NCBI GenBank assembly: GCA_964030785.1
Contig: OZ034969.1
Coordinates: forward strand, 46,862,701-46,926,700
Direction of reading: 5' to 3'
DNA length: 64,000 nucleotides
Source of the DNA: Siderastrea siderea
Taxonomy: Eukaryota > Cnidaria > Anthozoa > Scleractinia > Rhizangiidae
Part shown: piece by piece, positions 45,752-58,365 of the stretch
Layout of the letters: every line of letters begins with the position of its first letter
Position numbering within the stretch: the stretch's first letter is position 1
Program-made: the position numbers and the translations under genes
Notes under the pieces: model-generated
What the model was told of the DNA's origin: nothing
Seen by the model: the letters and a program-made list of their open reading frames with translations, nothing else
The model's database searches: none

Positions 45752-47556
45752 CACTGATCCGGCTGTTGATTTTTTTCTTTGGTTCTCTTTTCTTTCCTCT
45801 TCTTTTTCTCTTCTCTTTTATTTTTCTATTTGAACAATTCAACTCAATTTATTATTTATGTATATAAACTTGTTCACAAAACAAAATTTTTGAGTTTTTA
45901 AGTGTTGCATGTCATAATTTAGGTTGAAAAATTTGCGTTCTGTCTGAAAAAAGAGGAAACATCCGAACATTTCCTCTTAGACTCTGGTAATGAGTTTTTC
46001 TCGTGCTTGAACGAACATGATTCAATCCTTTCCTGTCCCAAAGTCCGCGATCCTTGCTCGTCAGGATCTTGGCAAAGACCAAGGGATCTCGGACTCTCAT
46101 TCATACTCCTCTCTTCCAAAAAAGAAAAGAGGGCCCTGGGAACGATGTTCGAAAGTTCTTACGTCACTTGACGTGTTTTTTGCTCAGTAACAGCCCTATA
46201 AATACCGTGGGCTTAACCACTTGATTAAGTGTAAATAAGACTCGTTTCTTTTGAGGAAATATACGTAACAGGAAGGCGAAGAAGAAAATTCGATTTCCCG
46301 CTTTGATCCTTCCTGTCCTCTTAGTTGATTGAAGTCGCATTTGGCCAGGCGGATCAGAGCGCCATCAAATCCATTCCTGGCGCATCCCTGGGAACTCAGG
46401 AACAGGCGGGATCCATAGGATTTTGTGCCAACACAAATCAGCGATGACGAATTTATACAGTGGTACATCGAAACTCGATCTGTCCACCAACTGCCAAGAA
46501 AATGTTGCCATGTTATAGGGATAACTGGATGGAAGGTTGCTTTTTCCCCTCGAGAAAACGACGACAAGATCTCAACCCTTTATTACGGGCTAAAATAAAG
46601 AGGCTGTAATGACAAGATGGTGGGATAAATAACGTGGCCGTAAGGTAGGTTACATAATTGAGCAATCAGTTTCAATTTGTCTTGTCTACCGAATAACTGC
46701 TTTCCAACATTTTATTTTATTTTTCCAACATATTATCGACTCAAGGATTATCCAAATTGAATACAAGTTTGTATGTGCTAGTGACAAAATCACCAAAGCA
46801 AACAAACGATTCGCACTGTTTACAGTGTCAGCCTGTAAGTTTTCACGTTGGACAAAAATTTTGAGGCCGATATTATTTGGGTGACCTACACTAAGTCGAC
46901 TTAACCAAAAAATAAATTAACATTTTGAAAAATTCGACGTAAAGGCTATCCAGTTATATTACTGTCATTAATATTCAATCCTATTTCGAACTGCGTGTGT
47001 TGTACGTGTAGATTTCGTTTTATTCAGTATGTTAAGTATATAAGATTTTAACTCAATGAATAATGTTTTGTACTATGAAAGTACGGAGATGTAAAATCAT
47101 TTGAGAACTAACTGCTTTAAAAGTACGCAATAATTTGTCTCAGTGCCGAGTAATTGGCTTGGCCTAATTCATGAGAATCTGAATTTGATCTAACTTTTCC
47201 AACTGGCTTGACAACAAAAACAGAAATAAAAGAGATCATTCCATTGGGCGAATTAAACTGTGACTGCAAACTAGCATAGTCAATAGCATTGCTTGTTAGA
47301 ATGGAACTGACCAAAGAAAAGTTTAGGATATCTCTTTGTATTTTCAAAACTTGATCTGACGAGAACTTCATTATGCATAGAATTGTTTTCGTGGTTCCAA
47401 ATTTGGTGAAACTGGAGGACAAAGTTCCAAATTTTGAATTAAATTGTGGAATTATGTGATTATAATTTGCGAATTTTTAACTCAGTGTTGTTAGTGATCA
47501 TACAAATCTTTTTTTTTTCTTTTAAATTTAGGTTACGTTTTTGTTTCTTGGATCAG
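45752..47556. other. TMEM199 3' UTR and intergenic sequence
   Basis: The first few hundred bases are pyrimidine-rich and likely 3' UTR. I find no further exon. Frames at 45,912-46,119, 46,196-46,567 and 47,117-47,422 show no recognisable domain. Confidence 0.4.
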
Positions 47557-47571
47557 CCCTGGTGAAAAACC

Positions 47572-48660
47572 TCACAGGATCTTCAAGGATCTTTAAGGAT
47601 TGCCAAAGACCTGCCAAAGATCCTTAAAGACAAGGATCTTTAAAAGATCCTTAAAGGATCTTTGAAAGATCTTCAAAGATCTTTATATGCAAAATCATTT
47701 GTTAAGATCCTCAAGGATTTGACCAAGATCTTCCAAGGATCCTACAAAGATCCTAATAAAGATCCTAGCAAAGATCTTTGCAAGGATCCTTCAAGATCCT
47801 CAAGGACTAAACAAGGATCTTTCAAAGATCTTAAAAGAATCCTTTCAAGGATCTTTTAAAGATCTTAGCCAGGATCCTTAAGGATTTGGTCAGGATCTTT
47901 TTAGGATCCTTGTCAAGATCTTCACAAGGTCTTTGCAAGGATCCTTCAAGATCCTCAAGGACTAAACAAGGATCTTTCAAAGATCTTAAAAGGATCCTTT
48001 CAAGGATCTTGTTAAGATGTTAGCCAGGATCCTCAAGGATTTGGTCAGGATCTTACAAGGATCCTTGTCAAGATCTTTGCAAGATCTGTGCAAGGATCCT
48101 TGGAGATCCTCAAGGATTTAATGAGGATCTTTCAAAGATCTTAAAAAGATCCATTTAAGGATCTTGTTAAGATCTTTGCTAAGATCCTTAAGGATTTGGT
48201 CAGGATCTCCCAAGGATCCTTGTCAAGATCTTTACAAGATTTGTGCAAGGTTTCTTCAAGATCCTCAAGGATTTAATGAAGTTCTTTCGAAGACCTAACA
48301 AGATGCATAAAGATCTTAGAAAGGATCCGTAAGGATTTGATCAGGATCTTGCAAGGAATCTGTAATTTTATGCCAATAATTATTGACGTCTTTACAAGAT
48401 CTTAGCAAGTATCCTGCAAGATCCTCAAGGATTTCAAAGATCTTGAAAGTATTCTGTTAAAGTTTTTGCTTTGATCTGGGGATCATACAAGGTTCCTTCA
48501 CAAGATCTTTGAAAAATTTGACACAGTTGACAGAATCTTCAAAGATTTGATGAGGATCCTTACAAACATCATTGCAAGGATTTTCCTAAGATCTTTGCTG
48601 GGTTCCTTCAATATCCTCTTTGAAAGAACTGAAATAATGAGGATCTTGCAAGGCGGTGTG
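47572..48660. repeat. Left GATC-word array
   Basis: About 1.1 kb in which AGGATC, AAGATC and GATCTT words occur every 10-20 bases. A higher-order unit of about 120-140 bp is visible: AAGGACTAAACAAGGATCTT, TCAAAGATCTTAAAAGGATC and GATTTGGTCAGGATCTT recur in order at about 47,800, 47,950 and 48,110. Quality decays toward the inside. Confidence 0.85.
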
Positions 48661-50361
48661 TATTATTCTAATGTCTGATCTGCTGTGTGATCAAAAAACA
48701 AAACTGCTATCACTACAAAGTACATGTATCCAACACAATTTTCAGACTTTCAGATTAGCATAAGTCTTAATTTCTGCTTGGAATGTTATGCTTAGTCTGT
48801 GCAAGAATAAACCATAAATCAGAAAAATTTATTTGTCGAAAAATAATCAGTTTTACTTTACCTTGTTAATTTACATGATCATATTTGAACTGTTCAGCAG
48901 TAGTTGCTTAAGCTTAATTATTTTGTCTTAATATTCATGCAGTCAGTTTCAGCAATTTAACGATGAAAATCCTTAGTTTTTGAACCTCTGTAGGGGTAAA
49001 TTTGTTCTAAGTCTCCATAGGTCCCAAAAAACGATTCAGGAGTGACTTCTTAGCAGAATGCCATCCTTAAAGTGAGCAAGAAAAACGGAGCCAGGAGCAG
49101 CCGCCATTTTGGAATCTCGGAGAGACTGGTAATGAATGAGCCCCTTTTGGTCAGCAGCCTCATCATTGCGGGCTCAGAGAAAACAGTTGAATTCATCAAT
49201 TTCGAGTTCGTTTTAAATGGGCAACATATGTTTCCTTGGATTTCCTATTATTTCAAGCTTAAATGATGCCTCAAGGCAGCAAAAATTGGATATCTACTCT
49301 TAAGAAGGAGGTTAGTTCAAAAGAAAATGATTTGTAATGAAAGATTGGCTTCAAAATTAACGATTCTAAGAAGATCATGTTCTTTCCTGTCTTCTTATAT
49401 CTGCATCCATTCGAACCTATATAATTATAAGCTATAGGCTTATATATTTACATATAACTAGTTACACTTGAGGCAGGCTGAATTGCGAGTTTATTTAACT
49501 AAAGAAGCAGTTATGGCATAATTGTGCAGTTTATAGAAAAGTTAAAATGAAACATCCAATACAATGTTCTCCAGTGCTTTTTCACTGTAGAGTGTTTCCA
49601 TCACTGTAGTTAAAAGGACATGCACTAGCACAAGGTAACTGATCTGCCTTGAGTTTACAATGTCTTGATTTGAAAGCAATAATAGAGATCATCTTCTAGA
49701 GAATTGAAAGAACGGAACTGTTAACTGAATACAAAATAATTCAGAAATGATTTTAACCACACAATGACCAATTTGTTCTGTTTTGCTCTACTAGGAATAC
49801 ATTCAATTCATGATCAGCTGCTTAGCACTGCAGTGTCAAGTCAGGAGTAGCCTGCTCTGCGCTCAGTATTAAAGCTAAGTCACTTTTAATGAACATAGCT
49901 GAGTCCAGTTTACTGATTTCCCTTTCTGTGAATCATACCTACTCAAACTACCAGGACACAGTACAATTGTAAATGTATTGTAAGTTATCGCTATAAATCC
50001 ACTCTAAATGAACACAGCAAAATATTTTGAGAAAAAAGACAATCAAGACAATGTTGTCTGATTCACGCTGTGTATACTGATGAAGGTTTATGTAAAAGTA
50101 GTTCTAGGTGTAGCAATTCAGAATAATAATATTATTGTAATTTTCCCAATGTTGAATTAACTTTTATGTGATGTGAAATTCAGAGGACAATACATAGGTC
50201 ATGTACATAGGTCTGAAAAATATGGTATTTAATATGTCATAATTTTATAAAAACTCTTGTGAACTTTATAGAGATGTTATTTTAATCACAACTGCACTGT
50301 GTCAGTACTTGATATAGTCTCCAAGCTAGTTTCCAGAGTGCTGAAATTGTGGTAAATTACA

Positions 50362-50975
50362 GTCAAAATACTCAGCGCATTCCGCTCATTATTTAGGAAC
50401 GATTTTCATTAATCGGGAACGGATTGCACTTTTGGAATCAAAATTCTATTTTTAAATTGAAGATTGAAATGTTCCAACGGTAGACTCATGCGAAGTAACG
50501 AATGTTGACTGGATTTTTACTAACAAAAGCCAAAAGTTCACACGCGAAGTATGAAACCGTTGGCGGCTGTTGGTCTCAGTCGGTTTGACATTACAGGGAA
50601 TTTTTCTCAATTTTCAGGAACATTTGTGTGCATTTACAGCACACTTGTTTTTAAGATATTATTCTTTACAGTTTTACAACAACAGACTGCTTTTTTACAT
50701 GGAAATGTGCCTGCAATTAATATTTTGTTGAGCGAACACAAATCAGGCCAGACGCATGAAGCCGCCAACAGTCTGCTACTTGCACGTGAACATTCGCCAG
50801 ATGTCAATAATAAACAAATCAGGATTCCTTATCTGGAACAAGGCTACCGTTGGAACCTTACAATATTCAATTTGAAAGTAGAATCTTGATTCCAATAATG
50901 CAATCCATCCCCAATTAATGAAAGTCATTCCCAAATAATAAGTGGAATGTGCTGAGTATTTCGACTGTAATGCTC
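50362..50975. mobile_element. Inverted-repeat element nested in the 4.4-kb element
   Basis: Arms of about 130-160 bases: TACAGTCAAAATACTCAGCG near 50,362 pairs with GCTGAGTATTTCGACTGTA near 50,975, and GGAATCAAAATTCTA and CCAACGGTAG pair with the matching inner segments. The open frame inside (50,551-50,889) has no recognised domain. Confidence 0.7.
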
Positions 50976-51184
50976 TAAATATATTCACAAGAAAGTGTTT
51001 TAAGGTTTCATAATAAAATTTTCATTTAATCAAAACAATGTTGAATTTGGTGGCCTAAAAGAAAACTTGTGAAGAATCCTTACAATTTTTGCAATAAATA
51101 CTTAATCAACTTTAAGTTTGTTTGTTGTTTGATGTACATTACATCCTTATGTTTGCTAAGAGCTTGCAACATCCTTAATGGTCC

Positions 51185-51945
51185 TCAAAGATTGTTGTGG
51201 AACTTGAAAGAACCAAAAAGATCTTTGGGAGATTTTTGAAGATCTTTTCTAATCTTGCAAGAACTTGATGACCTTTTGAAGATCCTTGAAGATCCTAGCA
51301 AGAATTGTGGAGAAATGTGAAGATAATGGGAAGAATTTTGAAGTTCAAAAGAGATATTGGGAAGAATTTTGGAGATCCTTAAAGATCTTGGCAAGAACAC
51401 TGAATATCTTGACAAGAATTTTGAAAATCTTGACAAGAATTTTGAAGATCCTTAAAAATCTTGGCAAGAACATCAAAGATCTTGACAAGAATTTTGAAGA
51501 TCCTTAAAGATTTTGGCAAGAACATCGAAGATCTTGACAAGAACTTTGAAGATCTTGGCAAGAACTTTGAAGATCTTGAGAGGAATTTTGACAATTCTTA
51601 AAGATCTTGACAAGAATTTTAAAGATCCTTGAAGATCTTTGCAAGAACTTTGAATATCCTTGTAGATCTTGGCAAGAATTTTGAAGATCTTTGTAGATCC
51701 TTGAAGATCTTGGCAAGAAATTGAAAGATCTTTGTAGATCCTTGAGGATCTTGGCAAGAAAATAAAAGATCCTTGAAGATCTTGGCAAGAACTTTGAAGA
51801 TCCTTGAAGATCTTGGCAAGAATTTTGAAGATCCTTGAAGATCCTTGAAGATTTTGTAAAGATCTTTGTCAGGATCCTCAGTAGGATCCTCAAAGGTCCT
51901 CATGGAGATCTTTAAGGATCCTTGAAGATCCTTCAAAGATTTTCA
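51185..51945. repeat. Right GATC-word array
   Basis: Units of about 30-36 bp such as GATCTTGGCAAGAATTTTGA and AGATCCTTGAAGATCTTGGC recur about 18 times. Orientation is opposite to the left array. Phe/Leu/Lys/Asp-rich frames on both strands are repeat artefacts. Confidence 0.85.
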
Positions 51946-52241
51946 CCAGGGAGGGAGGCCATGCTAACGCTGGTTTCAAATCAACCAGCGTTGGAATCAG
52001 CGTTGGGTTGATTTCAAATCAACCAGCGTTAAAATAAATGTGTTATTTTATAAAATGTGTTTGCTGACATCCATATTCTGTCGTTTGTAGTTCGTTTGGA
52101 ATACAGCAAGAGAAAAAAGCTTATAATGGCCCTAAATTGCGTCGATGAGACTCCAGATATAGAAACGCTACTTCTTGAAGTAAATTCTTTCACGTCTTCA
52201 ATTAATTAAGCTGATATACATTCCTAGACTTTGGTTTAATA

Positions 52242-52822
52242 TTGATCCCAGACGTCTTTTCAAATGGCTTGAATTTTGTGTCGCTTCACGGACCGTTGGT
52301 TTCACTCCGCGGTTTGAAAAAAATGATTGCGTGATCACAAGTTTGTTCACCGCAAGAACTAAATTTGAACTTTCGCTGAATGAATTTTTACTAGCCGTCG
52401 CATTTCATGTCCTCAGATAACACTTTTCCCGAATTTTCCCTTAAGATAATGTTTATAACTAGTATAAGACGATATTTTAATTCAGGAGACGACATTATTT
52501 TATGACATGTGATGATTGCGGGTTGAAGTTCATTTGTTTCCATGTTCAACGTTACAGGTTTTGTGGTCAGCTTGCGGTAAACAAACTTATGGTCACATGA
52601 TTAAGCTTACTGTTTTTCAAACCGCGGAGTGAAATCAACGGTCCGTGAAGCGACGCAAAATTCAAGCCATTTGAAAGGTAGCCTCCCACGCAGTCGTTTT
52701 TAGGGGAGTCGTATTACCCTCATAGGGTAATACGACTCCCCTAAAAACGACTGCGTGGGAGTAATACGACTCCCCTAAAAACGACTGCGTGGGAGGCTAT
52801 TTGAAAGGACGTCTGGGATCAA
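52242..52822. mobile_element. Tc1/mariner-type MITE, TA target
   Basis: The arm TTGATCCCAGACGTCTTTTC, continuing through GGCTTGAATTTTG and CACTCCGCGGTTTGAAAA, is repeated inverted at the other end. TA stands on both sides (52,240 and 52,823). Its right arm is split by the nested element described next. Confidence 0.8.
52679..52799. mobile_element. 121-bp MITE nested in the preceding one
   Basis: Ends TAGCCTCCCACGCAG and CTGCGTGGGAGGCTA. The flanking TTTGAAAGG is duplicated at 52,670-52,678 and 52,800-52,808. The interior holds the phrase ACTCCCCTAAAAACGACTGC twice in tandem. The 9-bp duplication suggests a Mutator-like mover. Confidence 0.88.
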
Positions 52823-53246
52823 TAGTTAAGGTTCAGTACCGTGTACGATAAAAATGGGAAATTTACGATGTTATTTTTTTTCCATAAAAATAAACGTTTC
52901 CTTGGAATCTTTTAATTCCGAAAAAGAAATTTGAAAAAAGAGTAAATATACGCCGAGAAAATGGGATGACCGTTTTCCATCGGAAGTGAAAGTTTATTTT
53001 TGATTGACAGCTAATTGATGCTAGTGCAGCCATTCAGAACGATTTTCGCGGGAAAGATTGGTTATGGGAGAGCCTCCATATTTAGCGTTTCCCGAAGCGT
53101 TCTATGCCCGTTTATGTCATATTTTTGTCGTTAGAGCCCGGTTTTCTAAGCTATTACTTTGCTATGGAAACCCACAGGCCGCGGAAATGTCCGTGGGCTA
53201 ACTCCAAAAAGCAAAAAAAGAGGAAAACTCAGAAGACAAGAAAAGC

Positions 53247-53546
53247 ATGACAGAAGAAACACGTTGTAGCCTGGCTGCATCAGACAAAAGTTCATATCAT
53301 CGGGAATGGCCGTCAGAACCTTCCAATCACGAGGAAAGTATCGGAGTGAGCAGGCAAAGTATCCTTAGAACGGAAGAAAGAGGGTTATTGAATGTTTGGA
53401 CTGATTTTAATCGCAATAGTGACAGTGAATCGTCAGACGATTGTGATGAAAACTACAGTTTAATACCAAATACTATTGTGCGAGCGCAAACTACGCTGAA
53501 GCGTACAGCATCTGTTATTACTGCAATTCGATGGAATACATTGTAG
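53247..53546 (+). CDS. Hypothetical 99-residue Ser/Glu-rich frame
   Basis: An ATG frame with an in-frame stop shortly upstream (about 53,201). The product is polar: TEETRCSLAASDKSSYHREW, a DSESSDDCDENYS acidic patch, and a basic end TLKRTASVITAIRW. No domain is recognised. A weak exon-like piece upstream at about 52,091-52,200 (RLEYSKRKKLIMALNCVDET) could belong to the same locus, but the two do not join in any way I can prove. It may be a chance frame. Confidence 0.25.
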   Translation: MTEETRCSLAASDKSSYHREWPSEPSNHEESIGVSRQSILRTEERGLLNVWTDFNRNSDSESSDDCDENYSLIPNTIVRAQTTLKRTASVITAIRWNTL

Positions 53547-55885
53547 TACCTCCGTTTGATCTCTCTGGGATAGTAGAGCAGCCCTGAATAAGCGACCTAA
53601 CATGAATACAGTTTACGACACACAATCATCCAAGTAACCTGATAACTGTTACAGTTTACCAGCTCCCGCATAGCGTAAACAAAGAACCGACAATAAAGAG
53701 ATAGCGAATTTTAATTCATCTCGTTTTACCCGTGTTCGCTTCTGATTTTCTTCAATGTTTTGATTTTAATGCAAAAAGAAGAATTTTATTATTTTAGATT
53801 TGTTAATACAGTGTACATGTAGCCCGTGGTATATAGCCAACGCTGGGAGACGACCTTTTGATCTCTTCGCAGGGAACCTCGCTTGCTGTCACAGCTAAAA
53901 GTTTCACTCATTTGTACATTGGCCTATCAGATCCCGATGAAACCGCTCTTTTGTTGTTACTTTATTATACTCTTTTGGAAAGATACAAATATGTCTAAAC
54001 AATATTAAAATCGTTTGGATACCAACAATTGCCTTTAAAAATTCCCTATTTGCCGGCGAGAAACGGTCAAAACAATTGTGTGTCGAACACGCGCTATGCT
54101 GATTGCTTGATAACGCAAGTAAAAATAAGCCCTTTGAGCATTGTTCAATTATAAGCTTTGCTAAGCTTGATGCTATTTTGGTTCTTCCCATCACGACAAT
54201 ATCAGTTAAACGACGTCCACTAGAACATTGAAAGAAATTCGACAAAATGGTAAGAACACTAGGATTTGCGTGGAGAGAATATTGCGCGAAATTTCCACGG
54301 GAGGTGACCGGAAGATAAAATAGCACCCACTGATTGGTCTACTGTCGGCAAAGGTGTTTGGAGGCGGTGTTTGTTTGCGTAGCGAAGATTTTCTTTTGAG
54401 CGCTATTTCTCGACAATCATTTTTCGCTTGAAGGTGACACTTAAAGAGTTCCAAGTCAAAGGCGATTTGTTCGATTTTAATCAAATTTGGAGAGTCGCTA
54501 GCTTGGCGCTTCTTCAACAAGAACGTGTCGGGGAATATTTTTTCGTTAAGAACCATTTCTGTGCCGTTACTCCGTATGTTTTTCTTGCGATTTAGAAAAT
54601 GTTCGAAAGCTTTTGAACACGGCTGAATAAAGGAAAACCCCATCACGGTTTTTTAGCCCTTGTGTGCCGAACTTTCACCAAACAAAAAAAATTGCAAAAT
54701 TTAAAATTCCCTTTGAGCTGGAGCTTTCAAAAGGCGATCTAAACCTTCATATTCAGACTTCGCGGAAAACTTAAAAATTCGTTTTCGTGAAAAGTTAGTG
54801 GCATATTCAAATAGCCAGTTTTATAAGCTTTAATTTGATATAGGGTTTGGGGTATCTGCGGCGAAACTGAGAAGCGCTACATGCGTAAGACTGAAGACAC
54901 CTCTGAAGGGACACGGTAACCTTAATTTAGCAGATGAAGTTCGCTTATTGAAGAGGACGTTCGGTTTGTCAGTTTTTACAGGTTTTGATCAATTTTCAAG
55001 TAAGATTTTGGGTTTTGCACTAAACATTTGCGAGTTTTGTTTTCGTTCCTTTTTTCGGTTTTCCCATTTTGAGCGGAACACGAAAAAAGCGAAACGAAAA
55101 GCGGGTTTTGGCGTGCATTCGCTTCGAGTTCCATTTTCGGTGTGTTTTCGGTTTGGATTCTAATTTTTCTGCGGTCGATATTTATTTCGGTTATGTGAAT
55201 TTTTATATGTCCGTGAATCATTCCTATTTAATCAGTTTATTTATTTTTGAGTGAAAAAAATAGAGACGTGGCTACACTAGCGATTTTTTGCTCGCAAGAG
55301 CGAGCAAATTTTTTGCCAAACATTTTCGCGTCGCCAGCGCACTGCGAACATCCCACTTGTAGCCACCCTTGTACAGGCGCCGATGCGAGAGCTAAAAAAG
55401 TGGCAAGATATTTTGTGAGCTGAATTTTTTTACGATGAAGCCGACGTGTTACAGCAACGTGTTGCCAAATGTATCCACCAACGCGCGCTGGAAAATTAAA
55501 GCGACAACTCTGAAAAAATGCGTTGCTTGTGAAAGCCGTTTAGCCGCGGCTAAATATTTCAGAGACTCGCGGAGTCTTTAAACATGTTAAAAGGTTTAAA
55601 GCATTCTGGGAGCTGCTAGCATCTAGGAAATTCGGGAGACAAGAATCTCTTCTCTAAAGAACCTGAACAGATTAACCTGTGTTAGCTAAAGAACCCGAGA
55701 ACACACAGGAAGACATTTCAAATATTTTAACGGATTTTCTCTAAGGGTGCCACTAAGAAATGGCTGAACGACAAAAAAAGCTGCTCTCTTGTAAATTTAT
55801 GTTTTGATGCCGCTTTCCCCACATTTACTATAAACATAAAACATAGGTTTAGTGGATTATATAACTGCATTTCTGATTTCAAAGA
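53547..55885. other. No gene recognised
   Basis: Frames at 53,904-54,326 and 54,206-54,646 (minus) have no known domain. At 55,264-55,370 GTGGCTACACTAGCG and TGTAGCCACC form a loose inverted pair, perhaps a small MITE. Confidence 0.4.
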
Positions 55886-57035
55886 AATGAACCTCGGTTA
55901 AAGAAATATGTTGCCAAAACCCCTTTACCAAACATTGTTATAGTTATTTTTCTATCCTAACAATCTGGGGGTCATATGTACGATTTATTTCAGAAATTCT
56001 TTATCTATTTCGCTTTTATGGACCAATCAGGAAGAAAGGAAATACCCGGCTAGCTAAAAGCTCAAATTTCTAACTTGAATGTGCACGTTTTAACTAACCC
56101 TACTATTTTGTTTTCGTTAATATGTCTGACGGCAATTTAAGACCTAACATAGAGTTTATAATGTTCTACGATATCAACATCTTAATAATGTTGGATAATG
56201 TTATGACTATCCCTTTTCAATAATGTTCTACTGTTACTCTTGCAAATTAACTTTTTAAACACGTCCCAGTCGTTCGCAACATCACTGAAGAAACTTTCGC
56301 CTAAAAAACGCAGTCATTCACTTCTCAGAACGAGAACTGTGTGAGAAAAAAACTTGATATGATCACATGGGCGCCTTAGCTTAGCTGGTCTTTATACAGA
56401 GCATCTAGGGACCCACAGACTATAGAGACGGATAGAAATATACTGATCGTGATAGCTCTGCTCTTTTTCAGTGTGATAACAGGGTATTTTAGACAAATTA
56501 AAGAATATGGAGATGACATACGCTTTACCTAGCCTTAAAATAATTGGATTTAATAATGCGTGTGGAGAAAAAGAGAAACACTTGTCTCATAGATAAAGTC
56601 TCTCAGGCATTTTTTGCCCTGACCTTAAATCATTCCGCCTTTCGGAATATTGTAAAAACGCTTTTTCCCCCTAAACCTGAGAGTAATAGAGCAAAATTCT
56701 CTCCAATTAAGGATGCAGAGCTCATCAAAGCAGAAATAAACTACACTATTCTATTGGACAAAACGAATACGTTGCAAGCCGTTCTACTGAGCCAATAGGA
56801 TTGCTGGTTAGAAACTGTATGTTGTTTCACAAACTTGTTCTTGCGAGAACTCAGTTAGTAAACAAAGCAAAACGACAGGGTTTGGGTAACAAAGAAATCA
56901 AACATCACCCTTAAACAGGAACAAGAAGAACCGAAACCTCACGTGTAAGCTCGGAGTTTCTTGATTATTATCTTTTGTGGTTTGTTTATTTACTTGCTTT
57001 GGCAGACCTAATTGCTTTCTTCTCTACTATTTCAG

Positions 57036-57085
57036 CTTCTTGTCGTCATCCTTTAAAAACCGAAGCGTTGTTCATTTGAATTAAG
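57036..57085 (+). other. Candidate non-coding exon, copy 1
   Basis: A 50-base segment between a pyrimidine tract with acceptor (TACTATTTCAG) and a strong donor (AAG then GTGAGT). Its twin in the next repeat keeps both sites. It lies 3.6 kb upstream of the coding start of the intact CTHRC1-like gene, whose first coding exon begins after its own acceptor, so this is a fair candidate for a 5' UTR exon. Confidence 0.45.
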
Positions 57086-58318
57086 GTGAGTGATTAAAAT
57101 CAGAAACCTGGTGTTATCTTTTGCCATCGATTCACCGCAACAAAAATTGGTACAGATTTAATTAACAGAGAAAAAGAAAATATTGAACGTTCGGGTTGAT
57201 TCACGCTCACTAACAGGTTGGACCTCATGGACCTCAGTTAAAGAAATGTGTTGCCAAAACTCCTCTGTGAAAAAACGGTGTTATAATTATTAATTTATCC
57301 CAACAATATATCGTTTTTCTGACCCATTCAGGGAGAAAGAAAATACCGGGCTTCCTAGAGACTCAAATTTCTCACTACAATGCTCACATTTTAACTTACC
57401 TCACTTTTTTTGTTTCTCGTTTAAAATATGTCTGACGGCAATTTAAGTCCTAACATAGATTTTGTAATGTTCTACGTTATCTTCATTTTAAAAATCTTGG
57501 ATAATGTTATGACTATTCGTTTTCAATAATGTTCTACTGTTACTCTTACAAATAACTGATCAAACTCACGTTGTAGTCGTTTGCAGCCTCATTGCAGGCT
57601 TTCGCTCAAAACGTAATTCTCCACTTCTCAAATAGAGAGACTGTGCGAGGATAGATGTATCATATGCGCGCCTTAGCTGAAGTCTTTGTACAGAGAGTAA
57701 CTTGGCACACACAGAGTAAAAGAGATAGTGAAGGGCTTAGTTCTGCTCTTTTTCCCTTGAGACGATAGGGTATTTTAGAGAATTTTAGAGAAATTTAAGA
57801 ATATGGAGATCACATACGTTATACATAGCCTTACAATAATGGGATTTAATATGTGTGTGAAGTAAAAGAAAACACTTTTCCCATAGACTACAAAATCTCT
57901 ACAGGCATTTTTTGCCCTGCCTTTAGTTATTCTATTCAGAATATTGCAACGACTCTTCTTTTTTTCAAAATCTGAGAGGAACAAAGCGAAATTCACTCTA
58001 ATTCAGGAAACAGAGCTTAGCAAAGCGAAAATGAAAGAAGCTCTTCTATTGGACAAAACAGCTAATTGACAAACCATTCTACTGAGCCAATAGGATTGCT
58101 TGTTAGAATGAGTATGTTGTTTCACCAACTTGTTCTTGCGAGTACTCAGCCAGTAAATAAAGCAAAAGGATAAGTTTGGGTAACAAAGAAAATATTTTTA
58201 TCCCTAAACTGGGTAAAGAAAGAACCGAAGAAGCTCGCCTTGTAAGCTCACAGTTTCTTTATCATTATCTTTTGTGGTTTCTTTAATAAACCCATTTTTT
58301 TCTTATCTACTCTTTCAG

Positions 58319-58365
58319 CTTCTTGTTTTCGCCTTAAATCCCAAGTGCTGTTCACTTCAATTAAG
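58319..58365 (+). other. Candidate non-coding exon, copy 2
   Basis: A 47-base twin of 57,036-57,085 (CTTCTTGTTTTCGCC..CAATTAAG) with acceptor CTTTCAG and donor GTGAGT. It has indels relative to its twin, as expected of a non-coding exon, while the splice signals are kept. Confidence 0.45.

Larger units (their letters stand above)
47557..51951. mobile_element. 4.4-kb element with inverted ends and GATC-rich subterminal arrays
   Basis: The left end CCCTGGTGAAAA is mirrored by TTTTCACCAGGG at the right end. Directly inside each lie long arrays of AAGGATCTT/AAGATCCTT-type words, in opposite orientation. The central 2.5 kb (48,660-51,180) is AT-rich, with no recognised transposase. I infer a large non-autonomous DNA element with repetitive subterminal regions. 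A target duplication was not identified, so the boundaries rest on the inverted ends. Confidence 0.6.

Noticed and set aside
47572..48660. CRISPR-like array
   Set aside because: Repeats are degenerate and have no unique spacers; the genome is animal.
49072..49130. Minus-strand start MAAAPGSVFLAHF in a good context
   Set aside because: It runs only about 23 residues to a stop and no following exon was found; it lies inside the 4.4-kb repeat element.
51185..51936. Several long minus-strand frames rich in Ser, Lys, Asp and Phe
   Set aside because: They are shifted readings of the GATC-word array and are open in several frames at once.
54206..54646. 146-residue minus-strand protein
   Set aside because: No domain, no splice support and no duplicated relative; likely chance.
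56544..56798. 84-residue plus-strand protein
   Set aside because: Its counterpart in the tandem copy (about 57,850-58,070) is full of frame breaks, so there is no sign of coding constraint.
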